From assembly GCA_947457465.1 (NCBI GenBank), contig CANGWB010000003.1:124001-188000 (forward strand): DNA of 64,000 nucleotides, given 5' to 3'. Shown here piece by piece: positions 54,880 to 64,000 of the stretch. The notes below the pieces were generated by a model. The model was not told where the DNA came from. It made no database searches and saw only the letters and a list, made by a program, of their open reading frames with translations. A program made the translations under genes and the position numbers. Numbering within the stretch: position 1 is the stretch's first letter; every line of letters starts with the position of its first letter. This DNA is from Chitinophagaceae bacterium (GTDB lineage Bacteria; Bacteroidota; Bacteroidia; Chitinophagales; Chitinophagaceae).

Positions 54880-56379
54880 TTATTGAATGTAGTAAACCAG
54901 GGCCGGTGCTTTACTGATACGGCCATCCGGACCTTTCACCTTGATCTCTTCAATGGTCACCATGCGTCCAGCTTTAACTTGCTGATTGATCGCCGTCCGA
55001 ACAGGTCCCTGGAAAGCAGCTCCCTGAACCGGGATCGTAACGATGTCATCATCCGTGTCGCAAGTAAATGTGTAGCTGACCACGTTGTATTTCAGATCGA
55101 AGGGGAAATTTTTGATACCGGCACCCACACCCGCCTGAGAGCGAAACTCTCCGGCTGTAACCTGCTCACCACTCTGACGACCACCTACATAGGCCTGTGC
55201 CTCAGGTAATGCCTGTACGCGAAACTGAGAAGCGCCCACCAGCTTGTTGTCAACATAAACATTGATCATACAATTGTCGGTGATCTGGCCCACACGACCG
55301 ATGTACTTTCCATTGCCTTGACGAATCAGTTGTCCGCCACCGCCAACGATCTCTGCACGGATCTTATCATCTCCGCCACCGCTGGCAGCAATGGTAATCG
55401 GGTTATCGACACCGATGTACAATACATTCATTTTATCCAAGGCGATAGACGCATTGGCTGAACCGACTGTATACTCAACAGGTATGGTACGTGTTTGTGC
55501 TTTGCCATCCTGGTCAGTGAAAGCAACTGTTACATTGATTGTACGGCTACCGGTACCAGTAGCTGTGGTCTTATAAATGGCCATTCCTTTTTCGTTAAGG
55601 GCCACATTTGAACCATTGATGGTTACTGTTGGCAGCTTTGAACGGCTGAACGCACCCAAACCAGCTGTAATCTCCAGCTCCTGCCCGGGCATCAGGTAGC
55701 GAGAACTCTGTCCCACGATGGCTTCGAAAGCATCGAAACGGAGTTCCACTTTTCCTACCTGCTCGTGACAGAAAGTAACCAGCTTGTTCTCGGCGTTGCG
55801 CAGGTCATTCTGAAATTTGCTCAGGATACTCAATGCACCTACCGTAGGGGCCATGTAGAAATAGCCTTCTTCCCAGGTCTTCTTGTTGGAGTTCATGCTC
55901 TTTGGCATCTCCAAAGAGATAGGAAGAGACTTCTCGAATTCAGCACGAATGGCCGAGTCTTTCAAGACGTTCATCTTATAATCGGTCAGCATTTTTAGCA
56001 ATTGCTGCCCTTTTCCTTCTTTGACCAAGATCCGAGTGGTGGTGTTCTGATCATCATCCCCTTTGGATTGCGCCAACAGGTCTTTCTTCAGTCCATCGAT
56101 GAACGTATAAACAAGAGTTGTTTGGTCGGTCACCTCTTTTGCTTTCGGCTGCCAGATGGTAGCCTTCTCGCGGGTCGCATCCTCCGTCATTTTCTCGGTG
56201 AGTGACTCGAAAATCTGCTGGGTTGAGGACTTGACAGTGCCATTGGTCTTCTCCAAGCTGTCGTTGATCGTTTTGAAGGCGTTCAGGATCTCAGCAGATA
56301 TATTTATAGCCAACAGGGCGGTCAACACCAAATACATGATGTTGATCATCTTCTGTCGGGGCTCTTTTGGTAAAGCCAT
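54880..56379 (-). CDS. gldM: Type IX secretion/gliding protein GldM (PorM)
   Basis: 499 residues. N-terminal cytoplasmic segment and membrane helix MINIMYLVLTALLAINISAEIL (11-32), then a large periplasmic part of helical and Ig-like domains (AFKTINDSLEKTNG; SLEMPKSMNSNKKTWEEGYFY; VGSANASIALDKMNVLYIGVDNP). GldM with GldL forms the proton-driven motor; its periplasmic arm contacts the GldK/GldN ring. ATG start. Neighbours gldL (48 bases) and gldN (10 bases) complete the canonical operon. Confidence 0.97.
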   Translation of the reverse strand: MALPKEPRQKMINIMYLVLTALLAINISAEILNAFKTINDSLEKTNGTVKSSTQQIFESLTEKMTEDATREKATIWQPKAKEVTDQTTLVYTFIDGLKKDLLAQSKGDDDQNTTTRILVKEGKGQQLLKMLTDYKMNVLKDSAIRAEFEKSLPISLEMPKSMNSNKKTWEEGYFYMAPTVGALSILSKFQNDLRNAENKLVTFCHEQVGKVELRFDAFEAIVGQSSRYLMPGQELEITAGLGAFSRSKLPTVTINGSNVALNEKGMAIYKTTATGTGSRTINVTVAFTDQDGKAQTRTIPVEYTVGSANASIALDKMNVLYIGVDNPITIAASGGGDDKIRAEIVGGGGQLIRQGNGKYIGRVGQITDNCMINVYVDNKLVGASQFRVQALPEAQAYVGGRQSGEQVTAGEFRSQAGVGAGIKNFPFDLKYNVVSYTFTCDTDDDIVTIPVQGAAFQGPVRTAINQQVKAGRMVTIEEIKVKGPDGRISKAPALVYYIQ

Positions 56380-56427
56380 GTTTCGCTTCTTTTATTTCGG
56401 TTGAATAATCACTTTTCGATCCGGGTA

Positions 56428-57162
56428 TCAGGCGCGACCCTGCATCGCTGTCAGCATATTTCCATAGATGCTGTTCAAGCGACCCAAGTTACCGGCCAGA
56501 TGACCGATCTGCTCCTGTACCTTCTTGGCATCTTCCACGCTGCTGCTCATGGCGGTAGAAGCCTCAGCCAGTTTTCCGTAGAAATTGTTCAACGCCTTCA
56601 GGTGATTATTACTTTCCTGCAATTCCAATTCATAAATAGTATTCAGGGAAGAAAGATTCTTGGTAAGAGACTGAATCTGCTCATGAAACTGCTGAGCACC
56701 GGAAGTCGCTTGAGCAAATGCACCCACAGAACTGGCCGCATCTGTGTAAGCAGATTTAACAGCATCCAGTTGAGTGGTTACTTCGCGAGTCTTCTTGGCA
56801 AAGTCAGATGAAGCAGCCGCCATGTCCGTAACATCTTTCAGCCCGGATACAGTGGTGTTCAACTGCGTGAAACTTTCCTGCAGTGCCTTCATGGCATCGG
56901 GTCCACCGGCAGCTTTCGCCAAGCCGGCCACGGAAAGTTGCTCTTCCTCATGTCCGGGTGCCTCTTCTGAGGGATAAACGATATACAGAATTCCGTAAAC
57001 CGCAAAGATCACGGCCTCAGTTAACAAACCGACCCACAGTAGAATGTCGGCTCCAACAGTGTGTGTGATTTTGAAAAGCGCTCCTACGATAACAACGGAA
57101 GCACCAAAGGATACACCGACGTCTACCCATTTACTGACATTAGCAGGAATTTTTGCTGCCAT
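56428..57162 (-). CDS. gldL: Type IX secretion/gliding motor protein GldL (PorL)
   Basis: Cytoplasmic-membrane motor subunit, 244 residues. Two membrane helices near the N-terminus (VGVSFGASVVIVGALFKI, then DILLWVGLLTEAVIFAVYGILYI). Glu49 in LLTEAV is at the position of the functionally important glutamate of the Flavobacterium motor. A long cytoplasmic helical tail (75-244) follows. The gene is 51 bases after gldK and 48 before gldM. Confidence 0.96.
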   Translation of the reverse strand: MAAKIPANVSKWVDVGVSFGASVVIVGALFKITHTVGADILLWVGLLTEAVIFAVYGILYIVYPSEEAPGHEEEQLSVAGLAKAAGGPDAMKALQESFTQLNTTVSGLKDVTDMAAASSDFAKKTREVTTQLDAVKSAYTDAASSVGAFAQATSGAQQFHEQIQSLTKNLSSLNTIYELELQESNNHLKALNNFYGKLAEASTAMSSSVEDAKKVQEQIGHLAGNLGRLNSIYGNMLTAMQGRA

Positions 57163-57213
57163 AATTGATGTTTATTGGATTGTTGAAGTAAAAAGAATAC
57201 TGATTTAAAAATA

Positions 57214-58542
57214 TTAACGACCACCACCTTTTGTTGGTGCTGCCGGAAGATCGATCACGCAACGGAAACCGATGTAAGATTTTGCTGTATCCTGATACTC
57301 ATAAGTGCTAGTACCATTTTGCAAGAAATAACCTACGTCTTTCCAACTACCGCCACGGGTCACCTTACGCTTCATCAACGGAGTTTCATCCTTGCCGGCA
57401 TTCCAACGAACATCGGGGTTCATATCGTGCTGGAAATTATTTCGTCCCTCATAGAAAATAGAAGAGGTCCATTCGGCTACGTTACCGGACATGCAGTACA
57501 AGCCGAAATCATTCGGCCAGTATGAATCGGCACGAACCGTGTAAAATCCACCATCCTCAGGATAATTACCACGGCCAGGTTTGAAGTTCGCCAGCAAGCA
57601 TCCCTTCTTGTTGCGGAGATAATAGTTCCCCCAAGGATACATGGTCTGTGAACGTCCGCCGCGTGCAGCATATTCCCACTGCGCCTCGGTAGGCAAACGG
57701 AAATCCGACTCCTGCGTGCGCTTCTTGTCGTTCAGATATGAATTCAACAAATGTGTACGCCACTCACAAAAGGCGGTCGCTTGCTTCCAACTCACGCCCA
57801 CCACCGGATAATTTCCAAAAGCGGGATGAGAAAAATAACGCTTAGCCATCGGCTCGTTGTACGAGTAGGTATAATCGCGGATCCAAACCAGTGTATCAGG
57901 ATAGATCGGAAGGTCATACTTCACGATAAATTTCGAACGAGGAGGAGTAGTACCATCCGCATTCTTAGGTGCCTTCGCAGCAGCCTTCAGGTCGAACACT
58001 TCAGAGTGAAAAATGATCTTGGACGGATCGATCTCTTTTTTTCCGAAAATGCGATCGTCCGGAGGAAGAATGATATCTGTCGTACTCAATTGCTCAACGA
58101 CTTTAGGGTCTGACCATTTCAAGGTCTTCATCTTCGCCCAATCCACGCGCTCATTCCCTTCTTTGTCAGCCTTCACATAGCCCATCTTGCGGGCAACGAC
58201 TGAATCACGAACCCAATACACAAACTGACGATACTCGTTGTTCGTCACTTCAGTCTGGTCCATCCAAAAGCCACTGATCGAAACCGTACGGTTACGAGCA
58301 CTGAACGCATAGGCTGGATCCTCATCACTCGGCCCCATGTGAAAATATCCCTGTGGAACATACACCATGCCGGGAGGCTTAGGGAGTACATACTTGCTAC
58401 CGGGAGCGATGCCGTGCACCTGTCCGTCATTAGGAAGGCCACTGCCACCTTTGGATTTTTTGCCACCCAAGATGCCACAACTGCTGATCAATACAGCAAC
58501 TGACAATGAGAGGAATACAGGTCCGAGGTTCTTCATTTTCAT
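57214..58542 (-). CDS. gldK: Type IX secretion/gliding lipoprotein GldK (PorK)
   Basis: About 442 residues from ATG 58542 (MKMKNLGPVF) or the internal ATG at 58536. The lipobox ISSC puts the lipidated Cys near 22, followed by a Gly/Lys-rich linker (GILGGKKSKGGSG). The body is a formylglycine-generating-enzyme-like fold (PPGMVYVPQGYFHMGPSDED; WMDQTEVTNNEYRQFVYW; FRLPTEAQWEYAARGG; YCMSGNVAEWTSS), without catalytic function in this family. GldK binds GldN as an outer-membrane-linked ring. The alternative start at 58563 lies in the promoter and is rejected. Confidence 0.96.
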   Translation of the reverse strand: MKMKNLGPVFLSLSVAVLISSCGILGGKKSKGGSGLPNDGQVHGIAPGSKYVLPKPPGMVYVPQGYFHMGPSDEDPAYAFSARNRTVSISGFWMDQTEVTNNEYRQFVYWVRDSVVARKMGYVKADKEGNERVDWAKMKTLKWSDPKVVEQLSTTDIILPPDDRIFGKKEIDPSKIIFHSEVFDLKAAAKAPKNADGTTPPRSKFIVKYDLPIYPDTLVWIRDYTYSYNEPMAKRYFSHPAFGNYPVVGVSWKQATAFCEWRTHLLNSYLNDKKRTQESDFRLPTEAQWEYAARGGRSQTMYPWGNYYLRNKKGCLLANFKPGRGNYPEDGGFYTVRADSYWPNDFGLYCMSGNVAEWTSSIFYEGRNNFQHDMNPDVRWNAGKDETPLMKRKVTRGGSWKDVGYFLQNGTSTYEYQDTAKSYIGFRCVIDLPAAPTKGGGR

Positions 58543-58560
58543 ACAGTTAATGATAGTGGA

Positions 58561-58568
58561 CAAATATA
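58561..58568 (-). promoter_or_regulatory. Promoter -7 element for gldKLMN
   Basis: Exact TAnnTTTG (TATATTTG on the minus strand), 18 bases before ATG 58542. It is the only strong element ahead of the operon and excludes the in-frame start at 58563. Confidence 0.55.
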
Positions 58569-58690
58569 AGGTTTCACCTGTTTTTTTCGGTTTTCGGAAG
58601 TTGTTTTGTTTTTGGAAAAAGCAGATAAATCTGGGAATTCCAAGGACCCAAAACGAATCCCGAGAGTTTATTATTGTGCAGTATCGCGAA

Positions 58691-60736
58691 TTAGCCCGGA
58701 AAAGATTGATTTTTCAGCTTGATTAACAACTCATTAGGGGAATATACGGGGGGCAGACAGGTATTTTTTCGACAAACCTGAACAACCGTTCGCAAAAATG
58801 CTTCCGCCACAGAAAAGCGAGTCACCCCCTCAGGTCGGGTCGGGACCACCAGTAAAATAGCTCCTGGCAGGTAAGCGCCTCCAATCTGCTTAGACCATTC
58901 AACTGCATCGGAACCCAAAAAGGCAACCTCAGTCGGACCGCCAACTTGCATCCCCAACACCCTACACCAATACCCGAAAGAACCGGGATACCGCAACAAG
59001 GCCTGGCCTAATCCACCTACCATCCGCTCCGCCCGATCACGCCAATCAGCCCGATCGAAGATCGTTCCCAACCGAAGTAAATTTTCCGCCATCACCGCAT
59101 TCGATGAGGGCAAGGCCCCATCATAGATCTCCTTTTTCCGAACGATCAGATCTTGCTGTTCCACCGATGCGAAATAAAAAAATGGTGAATCCGGATCGGA
59201 GAAACGCTCAACCACATCAGCCGTCAACTTCCGGGCTTGCTCTAACCATTCCCATTCACCCGTAACTGAATGCCATTCGATCCAGGCACGGATCAAATAG
59301 GCCCGATCATCCAAAAAAGCAACACCTTGCCTCTGTTCATCAGTATAGGCATGATGCCAGTCGCCCGTAGGCGACTGAAAACGATCCATCATGAATTCAA
59401 GATTCCGCTTGCCCAAGAAAAACCAAGCCGACTCGCCTGTTGCCCGATATGCCAACGAGCACGCCGAATGCATCAACGCATTCCAACCCAACAGAATCTT
59501 ATGATCGAGACCCGGACGAATCCGTTGATCTCTGGCGCTCATCAGACGCTGTCTGGATTTTTCTACTATATCCTCCACTGCTTCTTCCGTCATTGCCTTC
59601 TCCATAGCGATGGATGCAACATCTCCAATCACACGTAATACATTCACATGCTCCCAATTCCCCTCAGGCAACACCTCGTAATACATCGAAAATATTTCCG
59701 AGTCAGCGCCCAAAATCGTTTGTACCTCGGCCTGATCCCACACATAAAATTTTCCTTCCACCCCTTCACTGTCGGCATCGAGTGCCGAATAGAATCCGCC
59801 GTCTGGATGAAGTAACTCCCTTCCCAAAAAACCGCGGATTTGCCGAAGGATCCGTTTGTATTTTTCACGCCCCGTCAACTGATAGGCTTCCGCAATGGCC
59901 TCTGTCAACAACGCATTATCATATAGCATTTTTTCGAAATGCGGTGCCAGCCATTCCGCATCCGTCGAATAACGGGCGAATCCGCCACCGAGCTGATCAT
60001 ATATACCCCCATCGATCATCCTGTCCAATGAAAACAATCCATGCGTACGCGCATCGGACTGCTCCAGCGCACCACCCAATTGCAATAAAAACCGAATGGA
60101 AAAAGATTGAGGAAACTTAGGTGGTCGACCAAAACCACCGTATCGCTCATCCGCTTGCTTCAACAAGGTCTTACCCATCATGATCAAACTCTCCTCGGTG
60201 AACAAGCCCGGTTCGGGCTTTAATTTTTCACCGAAACGATTCGATTCGATCAGATGAGTTGTCAGATTCTCTGCCTGCGCATCCATCTCGTGGCGTCGCT
60301 CCCGAAAGGCTTTCGATACGCCGGTAAGTACCTCCATCCAAGATGCTCGACCCTGCACCGCTCGTGGCGGAAAATAGGTGCCCCCGTAAAAGGGCTTCGC
60401 ATCCGGCAATAAAAAAACATTCAAGGGCCATCCTCCTTGCCCCGTCATCGCTTGCAGGGCATCCATGTAGATCGCATCCAGATCAGGTCTTTCTTCACGA
60501 TCGATCTTGACATTCACGAAATGCGCATTCATGAACGCTGCCACGTCCGCATCCTCAAAACTCTCGCGCTCCATCACATGACACCAGTGACAAGTCGAAT
60601 ATCCGATACTCACCAGCAAAGGTTTATTTTCCACCCTTGCTTTTTGCAATGCCTCTTCGCCCCAAGGATACCAGTCCACCGGATTGTGCGCGTGTTGGCG
60701 TAAGTAGGGACTGGTTTCGAGGGAGAGACGATTCAT
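58691..60736 (-). CDS. DUF255 thioredoxin-fold protein (YyaL/SPATA20-like)
   Basis: 681 residues: an N-terminal thioredoxin-like domain (1-160) with [18 protein letters not shown] (Cys49 and Cys52) and a following six-hairpin-glycosidase-like alpha/alpha toroid (about 190-600) with [17 protein letters not shown] and [14 protein letters not shown]. The family is widespread and described as highly conserved but of unknown biochemical role. No signal peptide. Three genes from hemD; the gap between them contains the GTTGAGGGATG repeat. Confidence 0.93.
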   Translation of the reverse strand: MNRLSLETSPYLRQHAHNPVDWYPWGEEALQKARVENKPLLVSIGYSTCHWCHVMERESFEDADVAAFMNAHFVNVKIDREERPDLDAIYMDALQAMTGQGGWPLNVFLLPDAKPFYGGTYFPPRAVQGRASWMEVLTGVSKAFRERRHEMDAQAENLTTHLIESNRFGEKLKPEPGLFTEESLIMMGKTLLKQADERYGGFGRPPKFPQSFSIRFLLQLGGALEQSDARTHGLFSLDRMIDGGIYDQLGGGFARYSTDAEWLAPHFEKMLYDNALLTEAIAEAYQLTGREKYKRILRQIRGFLGRELLHPDGGFYSALDADSEGVEGKFYVWDQAEVQTILGADSEIFSMYYEVLPEGNWEHVNVLRVIGDVASIAMEKAMTEEAVEDIVEKSRQRLMSARDQRIRPGLDHKILLGWNALMHSACSLAYRATGESAWFFLGKRNLEFMMDRFQSPTGDWHHAYTDEQRQGVAFLDDRAYLIRAWIEWHSVTGEWEWLEQARKLTADVVERFSDPDSPFFYFASVEQQDLIVRKKEIYDGALPSSNAVMAENLLRLGTIFDRADWRDRAERMVGGLGQALLRYPGSFGYWCRVLGMQVGGPTEVAFLGSDAVEWSKQIGGAYLPGAILLVVPTRPEGVTRFSVAEAFLRTVVQVCRKNTCLPPVYSPNELLIKLKNQSFPG

Positions 60737-60742
60737 GTACGG

Positions 60743-60830
60743 AATGTTGAGGGATGAGGGACGAGCGTTGAGAGTTGAGGGATGAGAGTTGAATGTCTGT
60801 TCTCATCGTTCATCCCTCATCTCTCAACGC
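60743..60830. repeat. Imperfect inverted repeat with GTTGAGGGATG units
   Basis: A left arm GCGTTGAGAGTTGAGGGATGA (60765-60785) pairs with a right arm TCATCCCTCATCTCTCAACGC (60810-60830) over 21 positions with one mismatch; a further copy GTTGAGGGATGAGGG stands at 60746-60760. The right arm runs into the last codons and the stop of hemD. Matching copies are at 27880-28006, and a weaker one at 43566-43587. Confidence 0.6.
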
Positions 60831-61609
60831 TTTTTGGCAGCAAAATACTGATCCAATGCTGCTACCATGCTCGGAGCAGACGGTTGGGGAGCTTTGATCT
60901 CCACCTGTAACCCACGATCTTCCATAGCCTTGATCGTGTTACCACCAAAGGCGCCAAATACCAGCCCATTCTGCTTGAACTTAGGAATGTTCTCGAATAA
61001 ACTTTGAACGCCGCTTGGCGTGAAAAAACAGATCATCGCATAAGGCGTTTCCGCCAACAAGGTTTTTACATCGGAAGGCACACTACGATACATAAAAGCC
61101 AAATTGAAATCACAACCAATGTTTTTCAACCCGTTCACGATTTCATTGTCCTGCTGATTCTCGGAGCAGACATACAAAAACTTAACATTGGCTTTCTGCT
61201 TCTGGATCACATCCAGCATGCTCTTATTGGTTCCGTCAGAACCATAGAAGACTTTTCGCTTACGATACAGAATGAACTTCTGCAAATACAAGGCCACTGC
61301 TTCCGTGATGCAGAAATATTTCGTCTCAGGGGAAATGCTGGCCTTCATTTCCTCCACCATCCGAAAGAAATGATCGATGGCATTTCGGCTGGTGAAAATA
61401 ATGCCCGAATGAAGGGCGAGCTCGATCTTTTGTTTTCGGAAATCTTTGGAGGGAATCCCTTCCAGACGGATGAAAGGACAAAAATCCAATTTGACCGGAT
61501 ACTTGCGCTCCAGTTCAAAATAAGGAGACTTATCAGTCTCCGGTCTGGGTTGGGTGATCAGGATACGTTGTATCGTGGCTTCCGACTTTTTTGCCCCGGT
61601 TTTGCTCAT
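60824..61609 (-). CDS. hemD: Uroporphyrinogen-III synthase
   Basis: Cyclises hydroxymethylbilane to uroporphyrinogen III in haem and cobalamin synthesis. 261 residues with the two-lobed fold: ILITQPRPETDKSPY at the N-terminus, IIFTSRNAIDHFF, then YKFLYVCSENQQDNEIV-type inter-domain segment and MICFFTPSGVQSLFENI in the second lobe, with FGAFGGNTIKAMED near the end. Sequence conservation in this family is low, so the call rests on the pattern and its DUF4271 neighbour, a known pairing. A TAGTTTTG element stands 20 bases upstream; the 3' end overlaps a dispersed repeat arm. Confidence 0.87.
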   Translation of the reverse strand: MSKTGAKKSEATIQRILITQPRPETDKSPYFELERKYPVKLDFCPFIRLEGIPSKDFRKQKIELALHSGIIFTSRNAIDHFFRMVEEMKASISPETKYFCITEAVALYLQKFILYRKRKVFYGSDGTNKSMLDVIQKQKANVKFLYVCSENQQDNEIVNGLKNIGCDFNLAFMYRSVPSDVKTLLAETPYAMICFFTPSGVQSLFENIPKFKQNGLVFGAFGGNTIKAMEDRGLQVEIKAPQPSAPSMVAALDQYFAAKKR

Positions 61610-61629
61610 TCGTCGCGTTGACTTGGGTG

Positions 61630-61637
61630 CAAAACTA
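61630..61637 (-). promoter_or_regulatory. Promoter -7 element for hemD
   Basis: Exact TAnnTTTG (TAGTTTTG on the minus strand), 20 bases before ATG 61609, within the 30-base gap after the DUF4271 gene. Confidence 0.45.
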
Positions 61638-61639
61638 CG

Positions 61640-62572
61640 TCATTTCGCAAAAAATCCGATCAGAAACCGATACAAAACCAAGAGTGGTGCCAATTCAAAC
61701 CCGACCCAGTACAGGAAAAAATGGAACGGACTCACCGCCGCCTGACGTCTCACCACCCGAAAGGTCAAATATCCCCGATACAATAAAAGCCCACCAATCA
61801 GTATCCAAGAGACCAAAAGCGACCATTCCCAAACCCTCCCCTCCGCAAATGCAATGCCGATCACCGAAGGAAGCAAGAGGAGTCCCATTACCTTGTTCAC
61901 CGTAAATACCAAAAAAGAATAATCATCTCCCAATTCATCTTGACCGAAAATCCAAGCCGCAAAATGCAAGCCCAACCATTTCACCAGATACATCCCCACC
62001 AATCCACCTAAGGTCAACAACCAGAAAAGCCAATAGCCGGAAAACGGATTCCAACCCCGTTCCGTCAGAAACAAACTCACATAAAACGACAGGCATAAAA
62101 AAAAGAAAATATTCAACAAGATCGAGGGCAAGGAAGCTAGTTGCAATTGATCGCGCAACTGGCGCTGCCGAAGCGTCGTCCGGAAAAACAAACGAAAAAG
62201 ATCGGTCCAGTACTTCGGAAAAAACCGGCGGAACAAAGCCAAGCCCAACACCATTGCCAACAAAGCATAGAATAAACCCTCTTTACCATGGTACTGATGC
62301 CTTTCACCCGACTGACCGTCAGAAACCGCTACCACGATCGATCCGGGCGGCAATACCCGAAATGAATCCCAGATCAACTCGGGACGAAAAACGATCGAGG
62401 AGGTGATCGCAACTGTATCCGACCTATCCGAACTAACCGTTACACGGTCAGCAACCCGACCCGCTGAATCCTTTATGCTGTTCGATAACGTATCGGCAAA
62501 CGACTGTGCCTGCAAACAGAAAGTCATTCCGCAAACCAAAATCAACACCAAGAACAAACGATACTGCTGCAT
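61640..62572 (-). CDS. DUF4271 membrane protein
   Basis: 310 residues. N-terminal signal/anchor (FLVLILVCGMTFCLQAQ), a periplasmic segment (20-100), and six or so hydrophobic helices (LFYALLAMVLGLALFRRFF; LPSILLNIFFFLCLSFYVSLFL; YWLFWLLTLGGLVGMYL; MGLLLLPSVIGIAF; LLVSWILIGGLLLYRGY; WVGFELAPLLVLYRFLIGFF). This pattern and the hemD neighbour match the Bacteroidota DUF4271 family. No function is assigned. It stands 30 bases before hemD. Confidence 0.85.
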   Translation of the reverse strand: MQQYRLFLVLILVCGMTFCLQAQSFADTLSNSIKDSAGRVADRVTVSSDRSDTVAITSSIVFRPELIWDSFRVLPPGSIVVAVSDGQSGERHQYHGKEGLFYALLAMVLGLALFRRFFPKYWTDLFRLFFRTTLRQRQLRDQLQLASLPSILLNIFFFLCLSFYVSLFLTERGWNPFSGYWLFWLLTLGGLVGMYLVKWLGLHFAAWIFGQDELGDDYSFLVFTVNKVMGLLLLPSVIGIAFAEGRVWEWSLLVSWILIGGLLLYRGYLTFRVVRRQAAVSPFHFFLYWVGFELAPLLVLYRFLIGFFAK

Positions 62573-62603
62573 GCGACGTAAAAATAATAAACCCCTCTGC
62601 CTC

Positions 62604-64000
62604 CTAGAAATAATTCACCCAGCCGACGTGGATCTTCGACTGACGGGCATTCCATTCCGTATCCGAACGTTTGCCCAGGGCCCAGGCCAAATTGATCAAT
62701 CCGGCCTTTGTTTCAAAATTCAATCCCAACCCCGCACCCAAATAGCCGTACTGATACGTGGGCTGACCCGTCACCCGACTCTCCCCCCAACCCAGATCAC
62801 TGAATCCGTAGAAATATGAATTCTGTCCGGCAAGCAATCGAAACTCCACCGTACCGATGCCATAGGCCGTCAAATACTGACTCTCCTCATCAAACCCTCT
62901 TAACGTTCGAAACCCGCCAATTTGAAACTGTTCATTCCGAAACACCGAGGCACTCTGCAAATAACCACCCTGCATGCCCAACTTCAAAGTTGATCGACCC
63001 CCACGTATCGGCAGGTAACGCGCCCCTTGAACTCTTATTCGAAGCAGATAGGTCTTCAATCGAACCGTATCATACAACCGGGCAAAATCAAACGAAGGAT
63101 CCGAAGGATCTCTCAACTTGAGAATATCATTACTCGGACGGATCCGCTTCGTCCCCCCTGTCAGCTGACCTTTCGCCTCCCATCCCCTACGCGGATTGAA
63201 CCGATAATCTGTTCGTTCCCATTCATACTCCAACCCCAGATTCACATTCGATAGATCATTGATCTCCGGCAACCGACGATCCTGCAGGATGCGCGCGATG
63301 TTAATGCCACCCGGTGTCACCGCCGACTGATGCCACTGCACAAACAACCGACCCGACTCTCCCCCGCGCGTAGCATACTGTACACCCAAACGACCCTGCA
63401 CGTTCAAAAAACTACTATCCTTTCGAAACATATCAAAGGATGCATCCAACCCCATACCTGTTCCAAAGACAAAGGGATTTCGATACAATAAGGCCAATCG
63501 TGGCGAGCGCACTTGCAACTGCTGCCAATTCAATCCGATTGTCTCGCCCTTCCCAAACGTATTGCGTAACAACACATTCGCCTCCCCCGTGATCAACAAC
63601 TTTCTATTCTGTGTCTGCGTATTGTCCGGCAAAAAACCGATCAACGCATTGATCTGACTACTTTTCCGCTGCCGCAAATACACATTCAATACTGAACCCG
63701 TCGCCAACCAACTCAAATCCGATGGTTTCTCCAATTCCGCGTACGGCAAATTCCTCAACAACCCATCCACCTTCATCAACTTCTCCTTCGAATACGGCTC
63801 ACCCCTTTCGATCATCAAGTAACGATTCAAAAAGGATGGATCGATCCGCAACTCCCCATACACCCGTATACTGTCGATCCGATACAACATCCCCTTTTCT
63901 AACAACAACCTCGCCTGTACCGTATCTCGATCGATGCGAATATCTTTCAACCCCACCCGCGCAAAGGGATAGCCGGAATTTTCCATCTTATCCAAACAAC
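62604..64000 (-). CDS. Omp85/BamA-TamA-like outer-membrane protein, 5' partial
   Basis: The frame is open to the window edge, so the N-terminus lies outside; 465 residues are seen. The first 90 show POTRA-like repeats (GYPFARVGLKDIRID; YRIDSIRVYGELRIDPSFLNRYLMI; KEKLMKVDGLLRNLPYAELE). The rest is a 16-strand-type barrel with the Omp85 RGF-type motif in QIGGFRTLRGFDEESQYLTAYG and a C-terminal strand SKIHVGWVNYF. BamA inserts outer-membrane proteins; TamA-like and other Omp85 members share the layout. Which type this is cannot be fixed without the N-terminus. DUF4271 follows 31 bases later. Confidence 0.85.
   Translation of the reverse strand, partial: CLDKMENSGYPFARVGLKDIRIDRDTVQARLLLEKGMLYRIDSIRVYGELRIDPSFLNRYLMIERGEPYSKEKLMKVDGLLRNLPYAELEKPSDLSWLATGSVLNVYLRQRKSSQINALIGFLPDNTQTQNRKLLITGEANVLLRNTFGKGETIGLNWQQLQVRSPRLALLYRNPFVFGTGMGLDASFDMFRKDSSFLNVQGRLGVQYATRGGESGRLFVQWHQSAVTPGGINIARILQDRRLPEINDLSNVNLGLEYEWERTDYRFNPRRGWEAKGQLTGGTKRIRPSNDILKLRDPSDPSFDFARLYDTVRLKTYLLRIRVQGARYLPIRGGRSTLKLGMQGGYLQSASVFRNEQFQIGGFRTLRGFDEESQYLTAYGIGTVEFRLLAGQNSYFYGFSDLGWGESRVTGQPTYQYGYLGAGLGLNFETKAGLINLAWALGKRSDTEWNARQSKIHVGWVNYF

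Noticed and set aside
54682-55209. 175-residue plus-strand frame across gldN/gldM
   Set aside because: The Gly-rich GldN segment gives a Pro-rich artefact on the other strand; the two gld genes fully explain the region.

Overview
The window reads as a compact chromosomal segment of a Bacteroidota bacterium, most likely of the Chitinophagaceae/Chitinophagales type (the family-level call is inference). The grounds are: the type IX secretion/gliding core gldK-gldL-gldM-gldN, a gldB lipoprotein and a PorX-type response regulator; a secreted subtilase with a C-terminal T9SS sorting domain; a fused lpxC-fabZ gene; single-chain glycyl-tRNA synthetase; an ECF sigma factor next to a membrane partner; and sixteen exact copies of the Bacteroidota -7 promoter element TAnnTTTG in front of genes. 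Coding density is very high. No gene-free stretch exceeds 300 bases; the longest are 53563-53828 (266 bases, two hairpin terminators and a possible tiny ORF) and 13296-13506 (211 bases, one promoter). I saw no tRNA, rRNA, CRISPR array, insertion sequence, integrase or prophage gene.

Layout. 1-3000: end of an MsbA-like ABC exporter, an acyl-CoA dehydrogenase, a PhnP-like metallo-hydrolase and a small protein. 3000-8400: porX divergent from an HD phosphohydrolase-lpxD-lpxC/fabZ operon (lipid A synthesis), closed by a terminator. 8500-10500: gyrB. 10500-13300: three overlapping genes for exported proteins of unknown function. 13500-19140: a 67-residue protein with its own promoter and terminator, then a 1788-residue T9SS-exported subtilase. 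19200-26200: mfd, a ferredoxin-NADP reductase-like enzyme, and a translation-linked group (glyQS, a MazG-like pyrophosphohydrolase, dtd, arfB). 26200-33700: a di-haem peroxidase lipoprotein, an exported coiled-coil protein, a lipid-linked sugar flippase, a glyoxalase II-like enzyme and a large envelope protein joining a protease-like domain, a beta-propeller and an Omp85-like barrel. 33700-38900: glpK-glpF, a class III aminotransferase, a gamma carbonic anhydrase-like protein, a small lipoprotein and rsgA. 38900-46400: nadE, gldB, apaG, icd, a SUI1-family factor, nadC and gpmI. 46400-53600: a haem-binding protein with a TonB-dependent receptor, an ECF sigma factor with a membrane-anchored barrel-like partner, a lipoprotein and uvrC. 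53800-64000: the gldKLMN operon, a thioredoxin-fold DUF255 protein, hemD, a DUF4271 membrane protein and the C-terminal part of an Omp85/BamA-like protein.

How the parts connect: gldKLMN builds the T9SS motor and translocon ring, porX is the known regulator of that system in Porphyromonas, gldB is needed for gliding in Flavobacterium, and the subtilase is a visible cargo. porX shares its upstream region with the lipid A genes, which make the anchor used by many T9SS cargos. The sequence signal I find most unusual is regulatory: six genes (the HD protein, mfd, glyQS, nadE, nadC and a lipoprotein) have an exact TAnnTTTG element ending only 3-7 bases before the start codon, which predicts leaderless transcripts.
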